A stretch of DNA of 64,000 bases, taken from positions 868,001 to 932,000 of the forward strand of contig JAOVFP010000014.1 of NCBI GenBank assembly GCA_025738555.1, read 5' to 3'. Origin of the DNA: Cyathus striatus (taxonomy: Eukaryota > Basidiomycota > Agaricomycetes > Agaricales > Nidulariaceae). This document shows positions 36,487-48,216 of this stretch, piece after piece (positions within the stretch are counted from its first letter, which is position 1; each line of letters opens with the position of its first letter). The notes under the pieces are model-generated. The model saw only the letters and a program-made list of their open reading frames with translations. It did not search any database and was not told the origin of the DNA. The position numbers and the translations under genes are program-made.

Positions 36487-38328
36487 ATGTCTCGTTCAAA
36501 ATATCAAAGGCTTCCCATATGGCATACTATACCTAAGAAAATACCTTGGATTCGAAAGCATCCCCCTAATATTGTCATTTATATTTCTGGGATACTAACT
36601 CCGTTCTTCATCCATCGGTACTTTCTGTGGCACGTACGTATCGGATACGACGACATACCGACAACATGGGAGGGGCTAAAACAGTGGGAGCGAAATTTGC
36701 CGCAACATGATCTTAGTTTGCCCTTTCGGAGGGAAGAACTGGACAGTATGTTTTCTTCAAGAGCGAGGTGAACCATGATGCGTGGCTGGAATAACTGCCT
36801 AAATGAGTGGTATGTCATTTTATATTCTTCTTCTTCGTTCTTCATTGGCATCGCTTCGTATACAGACTTATGAACACGTATCTTGCATACAAGTCTAATC
36901 GGGAATACGTATTTCAAAGCTATCAGTGGAAGACTGAGTACTATCCATGGCCGAAGCGTAAACCCTGGGAAAGGATCCCGCAAACACCTCTTCCTGCAAT
37001 CATTTCAGGACCAACCGCCGGTGGCCCATGGGATCTAGACGACAACGCCCCTCGCTCAGTATCAAAGAGTTACTACGACATCGTATGTCCTATAAAAGAG
37101 CGCCGCGTCATTAACACTGGAGACGTGAAACCTGATATTATGTGGGAGAACAGCGACGTGATATTCCGTCACTGGGAAAGGCTCCTTCGATATGCACCTG
37201 AAAGGTGCATTGAAATGCAATCTGCGAAACGGTCAAGTGATAGCTTCCCTCAGGTATTTTTTATTTTTTATTTTAATCCTGTATTTATGTCGGTAATGGA
37301 TGACCATATGTCACGACAGTGTAGCGTCTACCATATAGTATGGTAATATACGTAGTTATTGAATATTGACAAGTGTAAGTAAGCGAAACTGGCGTCCACA
37401 ATATAAGGAACTCGGGATGTCTGCCCGGGGGGAAGACACCAGGAGGTTTGGGTTGGTGGCGGCCTATGAGGGCGCGCCCCATGTTAGTCATTATGTGGCC
37501 TGTGGCCAGTGCGGCGTGTCGGTGTGTCGCAGGTACGAATCAGCGTAGGTACCCTCAGGTATTCGACCTTTACCTATGGGGAAGCGATCGTATCCTCACA
37601 CTCTGGGATGAATTCTCCTGTCTCACGCCTATTCACAACACCACCAGTTGTCAACGCCCAAGTCGCTCGGAACGAGTACCTCTTTTGGCCTACTGGACCA
37701 CGTTCAACTACTCAAGCTTCGCGAGACCCTTTTGATTGCACACTCGCAATTCACCTTCGCAGAGGTGACTATAAAGATGCTTGTAAAGGTCTCGCTCAAC
37801 GGAACTCGACATTTTACTCTTGGAATCTTCTTCCCTCTCTACCAGACGATTTCATTCCACCCCTTGGAGGATCATGGGGCAAGAATACACCTGAAAACGA
37901 GGCAAAGTACTTCGTGCATTGTCTTCCTACGTTGACTTTATTGTTAAAAAAATTCGGGACTCGCGGGCGGATTACATTTCAGCCAACCCAAGTGAGCCGA
38001 GGGTGCTTGACGTGTTTTACCTCTTGACAAATGATGAAAGCGACTGGCTAAAAAACCTCAAAACGACACTAGCACGCGATGGGTGGTACACCATTAGAAC
38101 AACAAAAGATTTGGTTTTGAAGGAAGGAAAGGGAGTTGGTATGGCTGTCGATATGGATAATGCGAAGAAGGCAGCAGTTTTCATTAGCAATGGGGTAAGT
38201 ATCTATGCATATGGATTACTTTACATTACTGACTGCCTTTTCGTAAAAAGTGGTCCTCGTTCACCAGCAATATCGTCTACCGCCGTTTACTCGATGGAAA
38301 GGAGCCGATTAGCAGTCGGTTCTACTAA
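36487..38328 (+). pseudogene. O-fucosyltransferase-like protein, frameshifted
   Basis: The sequence matches a basidiomycete GDP-fucose O-fucosyltransferase-like family: a membrane-anchor segment near residues 25-45, then NELMNTYLAYKSNREYVFQ, RCIEMQS, FDLYLWGSDRILTLWDEFS, the GDP-sugar motif AIHLRRGDY, STFYSWNLLPSLPDDF, VLDVFYLLTND, KKAAVFISNG and SSFTSNIVYRRLLDGKEPIS. Continuity needs four single-base frame changes, near 36729, 36775, 37614 and 37931. An intron at 36810-36864 joins in phase, as does the last one (38194-38251). A 305-bp intron at 37254-37558 has the features of a recent insertion. With four frameshifts the gene is very probably dead unless the assembly has errors. The family would act in the Golgi or ER. 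Confidence 0.75.
37247..37563. mobile_element. Introner-like insertion that serves as an intron
   Basis: CCCTCAGGTATT occurs at 37247-37258 and again at 37552-37563, flanking 293 bp of unrelated sequence. The first copy supplies the donor (CAG|GTATT) and the second the acceptor (CCTCAG|GTATTC). Removing the intron therefore restores FPQVFDLYLWG exactly as if nothing had been inserted. The insert starts T/A-rich and ends GC-rich; no terminal inverted repeats were seen. A direct repeat containing a proto-splice site is the signature expected of intron gain by transposition. Simple tandem duplication is the alternative. Confidence 0.6.
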
Positions 38329-38860
38329 ACAACCATTTATTTTATTTACTGTATGATACCCGTAACCGGATACTAATATGGACAATCCACATGATACTAT
38401 TTAAATACATTTCCCCGCAATACCATTAGCAAAGCTACCGGCAGCCTGGCGTAGTCAGGTGCAGTTTGCGTCCTGGGCCAGTAAACTGACCCTACCCCCC
38501 AACCTCATAGCTACTATCTACACTGCTGCCGCGTGCTAGACTTTGTTGGACGTATAATGCCCGAGTGAACTATGGTCTACTGTGGCACATCAAGACTTTG
38601 ACAGAAAGTCATAAATCGAGACTGCGCTGATACCGGCTCGTGCTGCTCTTTAGTGTATATTTTTATTCACTTTTGCGAATGAAATGATCCGTGATCATCA
38701 CTGCGGACTACGGACAATCCATATATGCACTTACGGAATTTCACTCAAATAGTTGGAAGACCCGAGGCAATAGTTAAATAAATTCGTTCCGCATATGTAA
38801 GGCCACCAAGTACTAATATGGTATATGTACTATGTGGCCTACTAAAACCCAAAAGTTCCT
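38329..38860. other. Convergent 3' spacer
   Basis: No gene or repeat recognised between the pseudogene and the convergent secreted-protein gene. Confidence 0.35.
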
Positions 38861-39613
38861 TCATGCTTTAGCAGTGCTAGTGGCAATAGCAGTAGCAGTT
38901 TTAGTTGCAGTTGCAGTCGCGGTTGGAGTGGCGGTTGCGGTAGCAGTTTTGGTTGCAGTCGCGGTTGGGGTTCCAGTTGCAGTCACGGTAGGTTCGGTGG
39001 CAGTCACAGTGGGAGCCACGGTTGCCGTTGGGGTAGCACTAGCAGTGCTAGCAACTACCTTGCACAACCCATCGCTGTCGGTGATGAAGTCGACACTTCC
39101 GTCTGGCTGGGTCTGCCCTCCAGTGTTGGTGGCATCAGATGCGTCGTGGCATGCGACGTATAAAGAGCAAGTCAGCTGCGGGCTTCCATCCTGTCCGAAA
39201 GAGTGTGTCAGACAATACATCAATTTCTTCAATTGGAACTCGCACCTTTCCAAGGTTATCGTGGAAACCTAAGATTAAAGTTACGAGTGTCAGAGAAGCT
39301 ACCAATCAGTGATCTGCAAGGGTCTTACTGTTTGCAAAGCCACAAGTTGGTACGCTGTCACAGAATGCTTCACATTCTATAAATAAATTTCAGTATTATG
39401 TTTTCATGTATACCAGCTGAAAGTATTACCTGCAACGGTGTCGACGAGCGTGAAGGTGATAAAATCAAGACCTTGGGTTGCACCGGTGAGATTGGTGAAG
39501 GTCGTGGTATAGACACCGGGAGCCCGGGCGACTATTTCTGACGCGGGTGAGCGAATCACCGCAGCCGAGCTCGTTGCAGCCAAGAAGAACAGAGTAGAGA
39601 GTACGAAGAACAT
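38861..39613 (-). CDS. Secreted protein resembling fruit-body specific protein D
   Basis: Four exons (39613-39430, 39376-39329, 39268-39246, 39190-38861) encode 194 residues. The signal peptide is MFFVLSTLFFLAATSSA. The mature part has TTTFTNLTGATQGLDFITFTL, then ECEAFCDSVPTCGFANSFHDN, LTCSLYVACHDASDATN and a conserved GGQ with DGSVDFIT. Cysteine spacing and the EC-x2-FC, F-x-N and C-LY-x3-H-x-A-x2-TN-x-GGQ pattern are those I recall for basidiomycete fruit-body specific protein D homologues; their function is unknown. The last 55 residues are a Thr-Ala/Pro repeat (TATATKTATATATPTATA) likely to be O-glycosylated. An alternative frame on the other strand is an artefact of this repeat. A TTTAAAAG box lies about 60 bp upstream of the ATG. 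Confidence 0.7.
38870..39050. repeat. Hexamer-like coding minisatellite (Thr-Ala)
   Basis: Imperfect repeats of GCAGTN/GCGGTN units (GTTGCAGTCGCGGTTGGAGT and variants) encode the Thr-Ala tail of the secreted protein on the minus strand. Such tracts change length easily. Confidence 0.8.
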
Positions 39614-40630
39614 TGTACTGGAGCTGAGATTTGACTGGAGTTGTCTGACCACAACCTCCCTCAATTCCAACCTCTTTTAAAGTCTTCATATTGTTTATTT
39701 GGTACGCTAAAGTACTTCTTGAGTGGAGCACCCGTGGAAGTAAAAAGCTGGAAGATGGACCTAGCTCGCGTCCTGAATGAATGTTCGTATAGATTGTTCC
39801 TGTAAAAGCATGAGGACGCAATAACAGCGAGGGCCCCGACCGAGGTGATCATTGGAAGCAGAGGAGACAAGGCGGGATTCGAGGTTTCGCGTGAGAGAGG
39901 AGTCTATGAAAACGGGGATCATCTATAGGAGTCGCGGAGGTAAAGAAAGATGGACCCTCGAATGTTGGTACCTCAACGTCTGCAAGGACAGCTTTGAAGT
40001 ATTCAGTTTCTCAAGGATGTCAGTCGGAAGCGATGAATACCACTTTGAAGAAATATTGTACTAGCTTTACTAGCCTCAAGTTATAATTCTATCGGAATTG
40101 AAACATAGGTTTAATAGGTAACTTGCCGGATACTAGATATGGTCCACAGAAAACACATCCGTCGAGGTAATTTACAGAAGGATCCTATTGGTAGAGAATT
40201 AGATTGCCTCCGAAACGCTTTTCCGGTCTGCCAATCATCTTAAGACATATAGCTAGGCCGTTTTGAATGAGAAGAAGGGAATTCTGATTTCTATCTTAAG
40301 GTTGACTGTTGGCCGTTGGATCCGTTATGAACAAGACCACATGATGATGTACCTAGCACAAATACTATAAAAATACTCACCTATCGGATGTTGGCGGAAG
40401 CGAAATTTTCATATGCGCCTGTGAATGAAATTTATATTCAATCAACTAGGCGCTGAAGTAGTTATGTTTAAGTTAAAGCTCGAAGTCGGGTAGTAATTAT
40501 AATCGAATTATAATACTAGTACCAAACCCGAGATTTATCCATCTACATAAGTAAATTCCTTGGTAGCATTTAAGGAAAGCTCGTAGTAAGTTAGCTCAGT
40601 AGTTGTAGACTACATATGCTTAAAATCGTT
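39614..40630. other. Non-coding spacer
   Basis: Holds the promoter of the secreted-protein gene and unassigned AT-rich DNA. A 70-codon plus frame at 39852-40064 has no support. Confidence 0.35.
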
Positions 40631-40635
40631 AAAAA
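40631..40635 (-). terminator. Pol III terminator
   Basis: A run of five T on the minus strand, about 30 nt beyond the tRNA 3' end, is the first T-run able to stop RNA polymerase III. Confidence 0.6.
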
Positions 40636-40664
40636 GACATCTTATGACAACTTTATTCATTGAG

Positions 40665-40755
40665 TTCCTTCTAGCCGACTCGAACGACTGACCTCGTCAT
40701 TACCAAGATTGAACAATATACTAGTGACGCGCTCTACCAACTGAGCTAAGAAGGA
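40665..40755 (-). tRNA. tRNA-Thr(AGT): tRNA-Thr (anticodon AGT) with 18-nt intron
   Basis: The minus strand starts with acceptor TCCTTCT, which pairs perfectly with AGAAGGA, plus discriminator A. The D arm is GCTC-AGTTGGTA-GAGC (box A intact). The anticodon stem CGTCA/TGACG closes the loop C-T-A-G-T-A...A, so the anticodon is AGT. An 18-nt intron (TATTGTTCAATCTTGGTA) follows position 37, the canonical site. The T arm is AGTCG-TTCGAGT-CGGCT with the box B sequence GTTCGAGTC. All arms pair, so the gene looks functional. The decoded amino acid is threonine (ACU, and ACC by inosine). Confidence 0.95.
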
Positions 40756-40902
40756 TTAACTACCTGTACTGAACTATCTCAAATATTTACATAATCTCAG
40801 CCAGCTGACTGATGAGATCACGTGAGCTACGCCGCTGCTGTCGCAGACACTGAGACAGTGCCCTCGACCCCTCATCTTCATCGACCACAATAACCACCAG
40901 CC

Positions 40903-42464
40903 ATGTCTTTCCGCCCACCACAGAAAGCTATCCTAACAAAGAACCAACTCGAATACTTTCAGAACTCTAAAACGCACAATGATATCGTCTCCTATATCCA
41001 GGCTCTGAATACTGCGGTAGAAGGCGTGAAGCTCAGCGACGAGTGTAATGTGTCACCGGTACGTGAATCCTTATCATATATGGTGAATATGCTTAATGCT
41101 GTGCCATAGAGCGTAGAAGCTATCCTTTATATCCTCGATGAAGTACAAGAGATCGCCAAATCCACCCCACCGGTTGAGAATTCCGCTTCGCGGTTTGGGA
41201 ATCCAGCATTTAGGACATTCTATGATAAGGTTGGCGAGGTACGTTTCATTCGTTTCTCATCTCTGCATCACTTCACATTATCGAACCCCCTGAAAGGCCT
41301 CCTCACAACTTCACACACGTCTACCATCTCTGCCCGCCGAAGCCATCCCCGAAATAAGCGTCTATTTCAATGAGTCGTGGGGAAACAGAACACGCATCGA
41401 TTATGGAAGTGGAATGGAACTTAACTTTTTATGTTGGCTGTAGGTTATCTCCTTTCATATTGATTGGTGACACTCTGAAGTTTTTGATATTAGGATATGT
41501 CTTGAACGATTGAATATCATCCAACCCTCTGACCATACTGCGCTTGTGACACGTATATTCTGGAGGTGCGAACAGTGTTTTTCCTCCGCATGTTATAGCT
41601 CTTATTGACGGGATGTGCAGGTACATACAGATCATGCGTGTTCTGCAGTCTACGTACTGGTTAGAACCTGCTGGGTCGCATGGGGTATGGGGACTTGACG
41701 ATTACCACTTTTTGCCATTCTTGTTTGGGTCTGCGCAGTTGAAAGGTTCGTCTTAGTGCAGTTGCATCGTGAAAGACTTACTCGTTTATTTCGTCTAGGA
41801 CACAAGTACATTCGTCCAAAAGCTATCCACGACGCTGAGATTGTCGAAGAGTATTCGAAGGACTACATCTACTTTGCTTGTATCGCTTTTATCAACTCCG
41901 TGAGTAGATAATCTAATCTCCAAGATAAACTACGATCTCTAACCCCCTTCAGATCAAAACCGCTTCTCTACGATGGCACTCCCCCATGTTAGACGACATC
42001 AGTGCCGTACGTCCCCTCTCCCCATCTTCCCACATGCCACTAACTATTCCCAGGTCAAAACATGGGACAAAGTAAACTCGGGCATGCAAAAAATGTACCT
42101 CGCCGAAGTCCTCGGCAAACTCCCCGTAATCCAACACTTCCTCTTCGGTTCGCTCCTAACATACGACGGGCCCAGCCCACAATCCGACCTCCCCACACAA
42201 GAAACAGAATTCCCGCACGCAGAGCACGAAGGTCATGCTCACCCGCATGGGAATATTCATCCGCGAGTCGCTGCTTCTCTTGCGGCGCGCGTGGAGAATG
42301 TTGATGGTACCCCGGATCTAGGTGCGGCGGGGCAGAAGGAGGTCGGATGGGGTGATTGTTGTGGGATTCCGGTGCCTTCGGTGTTTGGGGCTGCTCAGGC
42401 TGAGGGGAGGAAGCCTGCGAGTGGGTTGCAGGGTGTTGGGATTAGGCCGATTCCGTTTGATTGA
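40903..42464 (+). CDS. PTPA: PTPA, serine/threonine phosphatase 2A activator (prolyl isomerase)
   Basis: Eight exons (40903-41058, 41110-41238, 41297-41439, 41494-41565, 41621-41745, 41799-41899, 41953-42006, 42054-42464) encode 396 residues in agreeing phase. The family hallmarks are present in order: [74 protein letters not shown] and [14 protein letters not shown] HSPMLDDIS, then [22 protein letters not shown] (yeast Rrd1/Rrd2) activates PP2A catalytic subunits and has peptidyl-prolyl isomerase activity; it acts in cytosol and nucleus. The C-terminal 100 residues are a His/Gly/Ala-rich extension, typical of fungal forms. It lies 150 bp from the divergent tRNA gene. Confidence 0.95.
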
Positions 42465-43102
42465 GCTAGGACTGAGTCACTGAGTTTGTAGTGACGGAAG
42501 AGGAGAGGATGGGTTGTATTTTATGATTCGATTGGTTAATTCTTTTTTATTGAGTACCTGCAGTGTATTCTATCGTGGATTTGAATCGGTGACGTTGATT
42601 GTTCTCTCACACGTTAGACTGATTGATACCTTTTCGAGGAGCGCTCAATTTGGCTTTCAAAATCAGGTTTGTTTTCTGCTTTCTTTTGACTTGTTCGACA
42701 CTAATTCGACTACTGTGGAAGAAGATTTCCGGTTGAAGGAATTTCTTGACAAAGAAATTGCGAGCGGATAGCGCATCCGTCTATCCTCAGGTCCTAGTGA
42801 GGTACATTGAGAAGGAAAGTGAGGGGGAGAAAGTAACCTGTATTCAACGAGCGTAAAGTACTGTACTTAAATAGGTACAGAACAATGTAAACGAGCTGAC
42901 TATTAAAAACCGACACGAGGCCGATTCTACGGTACATGCAAATAGCCTGCTCTACACTACAGTTCTAGTGGTAGTTCATATCATTCAAGTGAAGCATTGG
43001 TTTGAGGCATTTAGTCTCAGCTTTGAATTCACTCGTATATTTTCTTTATATTTTATCGTTGTCTTTCACCGACTACTGGTATTGTATGTAGTTTTACATA
43101 TC
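42465..43102. other. Convergent 3' spacer
   Basis: An 85-codon plus frame at 42514-42771 just after the PTPA stop is probably 3' UTR. Nothing else was recognised. Confidence 0.35.
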
Positions 43103-43710
43103 TTAATTGAGGCATTGCAATCGAACAATCAATTGTTTGTGCACCGTGGGAGGAGGGGGCCTACAGCAAATTGTCAATATCGCGTGGGAAAGAACTTTTG
43201 GAGGAACCTTACTACAGCCGCCTCCGACAAATTCCATGTTGATATAACCGCCTTCAACAATCTGATCCCATAGGGTTCTAAATTTTAGCGTCAATGAGCT
43301 GATCATATAAAATAATAAGGTATTATACTTACAGTGTAGGGGTGATCGCGCTGGTAGGCGCAGACAACGCGGTACTGCTTGGGAATCCGGAATTACTTGT
43401 AGTCTGAGTAATCAGAACAGGGGCTTAGCAGGTGAAGTTACTACTCTGTTGTTAAGAGATCAGCCATTGCATCTTTTCTGTGAAATATAGACTTTTTACG
43501 GTGTTTGGGATTCCCAGTGGGATGACGGTACCGATAATGGCAGTCAAAATCAACTAAGCCCGGGAAGTTCCGGATATTAACACTGCCTGTCGGACAATGT
43601 ACAATTTGACATTTTATCCCTACCCCACAACTTTGGGATGGGTCTGCACCGATAACAGAGTTTGGCATGGTGGCAAGAGTCGCAGTAAGAGTGGCGAGGG
43701 TGAATAACAT
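43103..43710 (-). pseudogene. SH3-like small secreted protein, third copy, probably damaged
   Basis: Exon one starts MLFTLATLTATLATMPNSVIG, a signal peptide, followed by CPTGSVNIRNFPG, which matches the GPVNVRSCPSTS core of the intact copy at 54959-55417. Downstream, QYRVVCAYQRDHPYT (about 43363-43334) and WDQIVEGGYINMEFVGGGC (about 43274-43215) match the later exons (VIFTCYTTG and WDRTGNGHYISEYYIGGDC). I could not join the second and third parts in phase with a GT-AG intron; one base is out of place. So either an unusual splice or a frameshift is involved. A TATAAAA box lies at 43767-43773, 57 bp upstream. Confidence 0.5.
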
Positions 43711-43766
43711 GGTTAGAGAATACTCTTATGCGTGATTTGGTCTTTTACATTTGTTTTGCAGTGGCC

Positions 43767-43773
43767 TTTTATA
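43767..43773 (-). promoter_or_regulatory. TATA box of the third SH3-like copy
   Basis: Minus-strand GTATAAAAGG, at the same distance from the ATG as in the intact paralogue (55482-55488). The promoter is conserved even though the coding part looks damaged. Confidence 0.55.
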
Positions 43774-46700
43774 CTCTCATACCTGTTTATCCGAGAGTGT
43801 TATCAAAGTTGATACACATGTAAATAGAAACAACGTACCTAATTTTAAAATTCTTTAAATCTCGATTTCGAGATTCCAGTACGAAACAGCGGGGAGGGAC
43901 TGAGTTCCCACGCCACCTCCCATAAATCATTAAGGGATAACCAAAAACCTATTAAAAAACACATAACTCCGTGTTAGTACTGGTTTAAAACACTTTAAAC
44001 AAATAGCTACATAAACACTTTACCTTTAAAAATATGACATTGCATTCTATACATGAGTCCCAGTCAAAAGTCAGTCTAGTGATGTCAAGTGGTATCCAGC
44101 AATATTGAAGACCAGATGTCACTCGATATCACAATAAAATCTGGAATATAACGATTTTTCTCATGTAAGATCTAAGTACGTCAAGGGTAGACAAGTGCCA
44201 AGAATAAGTTGGATTTGCCAAGCTGTTAACTTCCTGGCAAATATAGCAATATCTAGTGCCACTGTAAACTTACTCTAGTTGTATCATGCATTGCTGAAGC
44301 ATTTCCAAGGGATTTGTACAGGTATGGGATGAAAATAAGAAGCAGGTATATTGGAGGTTTATCTACTGGTGTACATTGTCAGTATCCAATACATCTAATG
44401 CTACATTACTACTATACTAGCCAAGCCCAACTATTTCAACTGACTTGTTATGTGCGAGCCTCAACTTCATGCAACTAAACAAACAGAAAGTAGTGTTAGC
44501 AGTAGATTCCTGAAAATTAACTGAAACTATACCTTGCATATGTGCACACCGCACTTCACCAACCCACACACCTGGAACCTAACAACCATCTTGTGAACCA
44601 ACTATCAAAGGTAGAGCATCGATGATGAATTGATTGTGGATAGAAGTATTGCTGGAAGTCGAAACTGAAGTGGAGATGTGGGGAAGTCAAATGAAACCCT
44701 CGCTGGTTCCGAGTTCATTTACTAAATGAGTCAAAAATGAGTACATATCAAGATGAAAGGATACTATGCCACACACCTATGAAAGACCACTTCCAGACGT
44801 GTAGTGTTGCTCGCAGATAGATGAAGATAAGGTGGAGGGGGGGTGAAAAGGTGTCAGTTGAATTGCATGAGGTGTGAGAAGTTGGTGGGAAGTTGGTGGG
44901 AATGAAAAGAAAGGGCCTGTTGCATGCATGTTGCAATTATATATGTAAGTGCAACTGATGGAAATGGGAAATGAATGCCATAAGTGAAAGTTTATGATAG
45001 CACTCTCACAATCTGGTTTACCCCAGAAGTCACTCAAAATGCCCAGATGTTGTTATGAAAATGATTTAAAGATGTCCCACTGTTTTTCATGTGTAATGCT
45101 GCCAAGACTTAGTTTTGTGTCTTGGCAAAGTCCCCTAGATGTCCCTTGATAAAAACCTGGAAACTATATCTCACATGCTACAGCTTGATATCCCTAGGCT
45201 GATTTTTCACTGGGCATGAGTACCCAAGCCCAGAACAAACAATAAGACTATTAACAAAAGTCAGCACATGATAACAAGTGTGGAGATAGACAAAACACAG
45301 ACTTACTAAATCCCTGAGACCCTGAATCCCTGAGACGATGAGACAAGTGAGACAGAGAGAGAGAGAGTGCAAGAAAGGGGGAAGGGAAGCAAGAAAGGAA
45401 AGAAAGTGAGTACCCCAACAGTCAGGAGTTCATGCAGGAGCGGAAAACCAACCCATGAGGCCAATGTAAATGAAATAATGTGAGTGACTGATGCTGCCGC
45501 ATTGGGTGATTACCTGATTAGGAAGGTAACTGATGGGATGCTCAAATGAGTGTGTGTTGCAGAATGGGAGTGCGCTGGATTATGTGCATGATTGGCTGAC
45601 CGCCGCCTGGGCGCTGACAACACATTACCTTACACATGGACTGGTGAAATGTCCAGAAGAAACATCATATTTTATTACTACACAATTTGTAAGTAAGTAG
45701 ATAAGAAAAGGTATATAGATGAGTGAGGAGGGAATGAAATGGCAGGAACTGCCAGGCATTCTTCCCTCCCACAGACAGGGTGTATAAAGACAAACCAGAT
45801 GAGAATCAGAATTAGTTACAAGACATTTAGATACTGAGAACTATGTACTGAATTTACTGAATTGAACTCTGAATACTTTGACTTTGAACACTTTGACACG
45901 AACCGAAAATAGCCTGCATTTAACTTGTTCTATTTTTAAAAACTTGATCTAAATTTGGAATTGAAGACAATTGCGCCCCTTGAACTTACTGACTTTGCAC
46001 CTTGGGATTTAAGTTGAATTATTATATTTGGGATTTATATTCTAAGTATTTAATAAATTAACTACTCTCGTCACATGACTCAACAAAGTTATTATTAATA
46101 GTAGGTCTACTAACACCACTGTATCCCCATATAAGTACTGCAGCCGGAACAATGTTATTTTGAGGAAAGTTTGAAACAAATGAGCAGGAAGAGAGATTGA
46201 ATAGAGAACACAAGTGGAACACATACATGTGAACATGATCTTGCTGATTACATAATCCAATCTTCAATGTCTTGAGATATTGAATAAGTTGTGTTTTGCA
46301 GCACAGGCATTTTTCCTGCTCTACACTGGGAATGAGCAAATAAAGAAAACATTTCAACTTGACACACCTGGAACTTGATCCATAATGACTTGGAACCCAT
46401 AGAGCAGTGTATCTATAATTGCAGCTGCCAGATTGCTGCCAGATGCAACTGACATTTTATCATACTTTGTGTTCTACATGGAGTTTTATTTAGGTCATAG
46501 AATACCAAATCTTCCTCATTACTGATACTCTGAATTGCACAATGGCTGTAGAAGCAGCAACTTGGCGACTGACAGCTTGTACTTTGTAAACTAGTAACAG
46601 TTGTCAACCAAGCCTGTCGAAGATGCCCATTTCCTGCCAAGTACTAACTCAGCTTCAACTCAACACTAGTCTATTCACTGCTGAACCTTTTGATATTATG

Positions 46701-46934
46701 CAGTGATATGTTTCTAGGTTCTTATTATTCTCAGAAGCTTCTTGTTAACTCACAGGGAAGTAAGATGTGCAAAGTGGCAGGGGAAGGATTTAGCATCTAA
46801 ATATTGATGAAATCCAATCACCAGTTATAACATATACATCATTCCGTTCCCAGTTGGCCTATAATAATCTTTCCATAGAATTAAAAGCATTTATAATGAT
46901 CTCCCCCCTATAGAAGTATTGCCAATCCTACCAG
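43774..46934. other. 3.1 kb repeat-like non-coding DNA, moderately CpG-poor
   Basis: From about 43930 the sequence is AT-rich and low in CpG, with only short frames on both strands. Local features are a GA-rich run (GACAGAGAGAGAGAGAG at about 45351) and a doubled GAAGTTGGTGG (44878-44900). It is probably old transposon debris, but I recognise no protein or ends. Confidence 0.4.
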
Positions 46935-48210
46935 ATGGACACATACCACTACCAACATCTAAGCCCCATCCCATATCAGCCTCCTCTACCCCACATGGAC
47001 CCTCATCAAGCAATTGGCAAGGAATCTGTTGTTTTGCTCAAAGCAAAAAGGAAGGCAAGAACTTCCAGATGGACACTATGCTGTGCCTTCCTAGTAGGAG
47101 GTCTGATAGTAATAGGAGTGTTTGGAATGGTTCTGGTGGTCCTCTCATATACCTGTGTCATTCATAAATGTTGGATAGCAGATCAACACCTGGTCAGTAC
47201 TGTGTCACTGGGAAAGGTGCTAATGATATCCCAAGTCGCTTTGCATATCACTCCAGTGACTATCCCTCTCTTAATGGGTTTAGCCTCATATTATATTGTG
47301 GAAAAATGGTTAAAAGCCAGTATAACAGAAGGACCCAACAGACTGTCACCAATGCAGTATGTTGATTATTTCTGCCATAGTTATCTCCTAATTCCCCTGA
47401 TAGGTTCGGTTTATTATTGTCAGTACTTAACAGCACAAACATACCTTCCCTATTTTTTGCACTTCTTTACTTCTTGGGGTTTGGACAAACCCAGGAACAG
47501 AAAAATTATCCTGCTCCTCCAATTCTTCACCACTCCACCACTTTCCTGTTCATCTCTCTTCTCATGGCATATTTGATCATTGGATCTGATGCGTGGCTTC
47601 ATGTAACAAGTAAAGTGGTCATCATTGAGTCTATCCTTCCATACAGTAATCACAATAACTCCTTAATATCTGAACCACTTGGATGAGCAGTTAATCATAC
47701 CCAATGCGATGAGGCTCAATTAATAGGATGGCCCTCTTTATCTTATGAGCCTTTGTGTGGGCAAATAACTGGGGGAAGTGCAGGAGATGGCATGACCATG
47801 ATGCCTGGATTGCAGACACTGTCGAACTCCTCCAGCACCCATCACATAGTATTTGCAAATGATCAAACTGCTATCATAGTTCTGGTCACAATTCCACCCA
47901 ATGTATCATACATGGCACCTACCATTGGAGTCAAGAGTTCATGTAAAAGGTGAAAGCAAATGTGCTCTCCAGCAGCACCATGCTTTACAATGAACATTAT
48001 TCCCCTTAGTGTCACCAAAAATTGCCTATCGCCAAATATGTCTACAGGATACAATGATTATGGGCCACAATCTACCTTAAACATAAAATGCAGCAAAAAA
48101 ACTAAATTTAAAGCAAGCCCTGGCTTCAGTCTGGCAGTGTTGGATGATAAAGGAAATTCTGCTGATGGCTTCAATGTCTTGTCAAAGTTAGTAATGCCTA
48201 TGTGTACATG
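46935..48210 (+). pseudogene. Multi-pass membrane protein of unknown function, 5' part
   Basis: MDTYHYQHLSPIPYQPP starts a protein with a clear membrane segment (AFLVGGLIVIGVFGMVLVVL), then TVSLGKVLMISQVALHITPV and IPLLMGLASYYIVEKWL, and further YLIIGSDAWLHVTSKVV and GITN-like extracellular sequence up to NAYVYMKD. It matches an Agaricomycete-specific membrane-protein family I recall from many genomes. The part after about 47560 is in another frame, and TGA stops at about 47684 and 47951 fit CGA to TGA decay. The gene is then cut by a 4.36-kb insertion at 48211. CpG is scarce in this part. The rest of the gene lies at 52578-53528. Confidence 0.65.
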
Positions 48211-48216
48211 AAAGAT
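48211..48216. repeat. Target-site duplication AAAGAT, left copy
   Basis: AAAGAT precedes the foldback element and recurs at 52572-52577 straight after it. Removing the element and one copy rejoins TACATG-AAAGAT-TGCTC within the membrane-protein gene. Confidence 0.75.

Noticed and set aside
36900..38030. Frameshifts explained as unrecognised introns
   Set aside because: The shifts lie within contiguous conserved motifs with no room for a GT-AG intron; only the 305-bp insert behaves as one.
38832..39272. 146-codon plus-strand frame rich in Ala and Val
   Set aside because: Antisense of the Thr-Ala tail of the secreted protein; repeat DNA of this kind stays open on both strands.
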